Shown one piece after another: positions 5,349 to 6,583 of a stretch of DNA of 6,583 nt. The notes under the pieces are model-generated. The model worked only from the letters and a program-made list of their open reading frames with translations. It ran no database searches and was not told the origin of the DNA. The position numbers and the translations under genes are program-made. Each line of letters begins with the position of its first letter. Positions within the stretch are counted from its first letter, which is position 1. The stretch is from CAG-877 sp963645945. Its GTDB lineage: Bacteria > Bacillota_I > Bacilli_A > RF39 > UBA660. Location of the stretch: contig CAVIUA010000036.1 of NCBI GenBank assembly GCA_963645945.1, positions 1-6,583 of the forward strand, written 5' to 3'.

Positions 5349-6545
5349 TCATCTCCCTTTAATTTTATCAAATACTCTATTAAAATAATAATACCAATTT
5401 ATTGGCAAATAAAAGTCACCAATATATTCTTCTACATGCCCACCAAAACCCTTTTTAAACTCATAAACTCCATCAGCATCTTTATCAAATATACCTCTAA
5501 TACCATAAAAATTATACTTTTTATATTTATTTTCACAAGCATATTTAATCATCATCCATTGAATTAAATATTGTGCATAAAAATTATTATACTTATCAAC
5601 ATTTCCAGAGAATAAATAGATCACTTCATCACCAAACAACATAAACATAGATGCTGATAATGGAATCATCTTTTCATCATATTTAGCGACTTCATTTAAT
5701 CGATTAGTTAAAGAATCAATATTTTTCTTAACTTCTTTAGCACTATTATTTTCTTTATTATAAAACTTATCATACTTCTTATTATAAGTTTCTAGCTCTT
5801 CTTCTATTTTCTTTTTATATTTTTCTGCATCTAAATAAGCTATTACAAATCTAACATCATCACCAAACGACTCATACATATGCTGATAATATTCCAAACT
5901 TCTATCAGAAAATCCAATAAGTTTACTAGTTTGTTCCGTAATATTTTTAAAAACAGGTAAATCATCATAAGAAATATCCTTAATAATAATACCAAACTTT
6001 TCAGCCTTCTTAATCTTACTCATATGATGAGGTTTAAACTCTTTAACAATATCATCAAAACTCTTATCTTCTAAATCTATTACATATTGCCATCTAACTT
6101 GATGTCCCTGATCATAACCGGTTGTAAATCCATTATGAATAAATCCTTGTTTCTTTAATATTTCAACAATATCACTATTATCATATTCATCAGTAATATC
6201 ACCATTTATATCTCTACTCTTATACAATATATTAGGATCTATATGTAAAACATAACCTTTTCTTTCTTTGACAAATTTCTTTAAACTATCTAAAAAAAAC
6301 TTTAAAACTTCTTCATTCTTATAATCTAACAATAAACCTCTTGGAGAATAAAAATAATTATATCCTAAACGATTCATTTTAGAAGTTAATCTAGCAGCAG
6401 CTACAATTTTCTTATCTTTTTCAACACCTACATAGTATACATTAGTATTTGCAGTATCCATTTTTGAAGATTGCATAAATGATTTTAATTTATTCTTATT
6501 TAAAAATTTTGTGAACTCATCAATTGTTAATTCTCTAAACTTCAT
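5349..6545 (-). CDS. FemABX-family peptidoglycan aminoacyltransferase
   Basis: A 398-residue cytoplasmic enzyme of the FemA/FemX/MurM type, which moves amino acids from aminoacyl-tRNA onto the lipid-linked peptidoglycan precursor to build interpeptide bridges. The layout matches the family: a first GNAT-like domain (about 1-150, with YVLHIDPNI at 98-106 and GFIHNGF at 134-140), a second GNAT-like domain starting at YVIDLEDKSFDDI (154-166), and a lysine/glutamate-rich coiled-coil arm (about 240-290). The second domain then resumes with SASMFMLFGDEVIYLFSG. The end carries the typical YNFYGIRGIFD (344-354) and FKKGFGG (363-369) motifs. The frame is intact. AAGGAG lies 8 nt before the ATG. The lipoprotein-like gene follows after 55 nt with no terminator, and glyA comes next. 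The added amino acid (Gly, Ser, Ala) cannot be read from the sequence. Confidence 0.92.
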   Translation of the reverse strand: MKFRELTIDEFTKFLNKNKLKSFMQSSKMDTANTNVYYVGVEKDKKIVAAARLTSKMNRLGYNYFYSPRGLLLDYKNEEVLKFFLDSLKKFVKERKGYVLHIDPNILYKSRDINGDITDEYDNSDIVEILKKQGFIHNGFTTGYDQGHQVRWQYVIDLEDKSFDDIVKEFKPHHMSKIKKAEKFGIIIKDISYDDLPVFKNITEQTSKLIGFSDRSLEYYQHMYESFGDDVRFVIAYLDAEKYKKKIEEELETYNKKYDKFYNKENNSAKEVKKNIDSLTNRLNEVAKYDEKMIPLSASMFMLFGDEVIYLFSGNVDKYNNFYAQYLIQWMMIKYACENKYKKYNFYGIRGIFDKDADGVYEFKKGFGGHVEEYIGDFYLPINWYYYFNRVFDKIKGR

Positions 6546-6583
6546 ACCATTTTCTCCTTATATTAATCTATATTATATTATTT

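Noticed and set aside
6572..6577. TATAAT upstream of the fem gene
   Set aside because: Its -35 would lie beyond the window edge, and such hexamers are expected by chance in this AT-rich stretch.
1..6583. CRISPR arrays, insertion sequences, tRNA/rRNA genes or phage genes
   Set aside because: I saw no spaced direct repeats, transposase-like frames, tRNA cloverleaf or rRNA segments on either strand.

Overview
This is a very AT-rich window with short intergenic gaps. Every supported gene is on the minus strand, so the window is read from right to left. Shine-Dalgarno sites are strong and regularly spaced (about 8 nt from GGAG/GAGG to the start codon). A T-box leader, spore-coat CotF-type proteins, a FemABX peptidoglycan aminoacyltransferase and an archaeal/clostridial-type aspartyl-tRNA synthetase together point to a low-GC, walled, probably spore-forming Firmicute (Clostridia or Bacilli, gut-type). 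The genus cannot be fixed from the sequence. CotF proteins and the FemABX enzyme argue against a wall-less mycoplasma.

Layout in transcription order: (1) a FemABX-family aminoacyltransferase (6545-5349). (2) A secreted or lipid-anchored protein of unknown function carrying a KPIIYIYPEEE-type domain (5293-4130). (3) glyA, serine hydroxymethyltransferase (4098-2872). These three are packed without a visible terminator and may form an operon, although a candidate promoter lies just before glyA. (4) A good extended -10 promoter just after the glyA stop drives a full T-box leader (about 2832-2599) that ends in an intrinsic terminator. It controls aspS (2562-1251). The proposed specifier codon is GAC (Asp), which matches the gene. 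The aspS frame is broken once, at an A7 run. (5) A strong terminator follows, then a sigma-A-type promoter, a six-helix HdeD/DUF308 membrane protein (1125-574) and its own terminator: a self-contained single-gene unit. (6) Two spore-coat-like reading frames overlap: a short KDLDYLSDMF protein (491-381) and a CotF-domain protein (ending at 91), joined at a TTTAAAA heptamer in a -1 register. (7) The left end holds an inverted repeat that may terminate a plus-strand gene lying off the window.

The strongest functional links are aspS with its own tRNA-sensing leader, and the fem gene near glyA, which suggests (inference only) that glycine or serine supply and peptidoglycan bridge synthesis are coupled. 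The most important caveat is that two coding frames break within 6.6 kb, both at A-rich runs. That could be biology (decay or frameshifting) or sequence error, and needs read-level checking. I see no complete novel system. The least-explained gene is the lipoprotein-like protein at 4130-5293.
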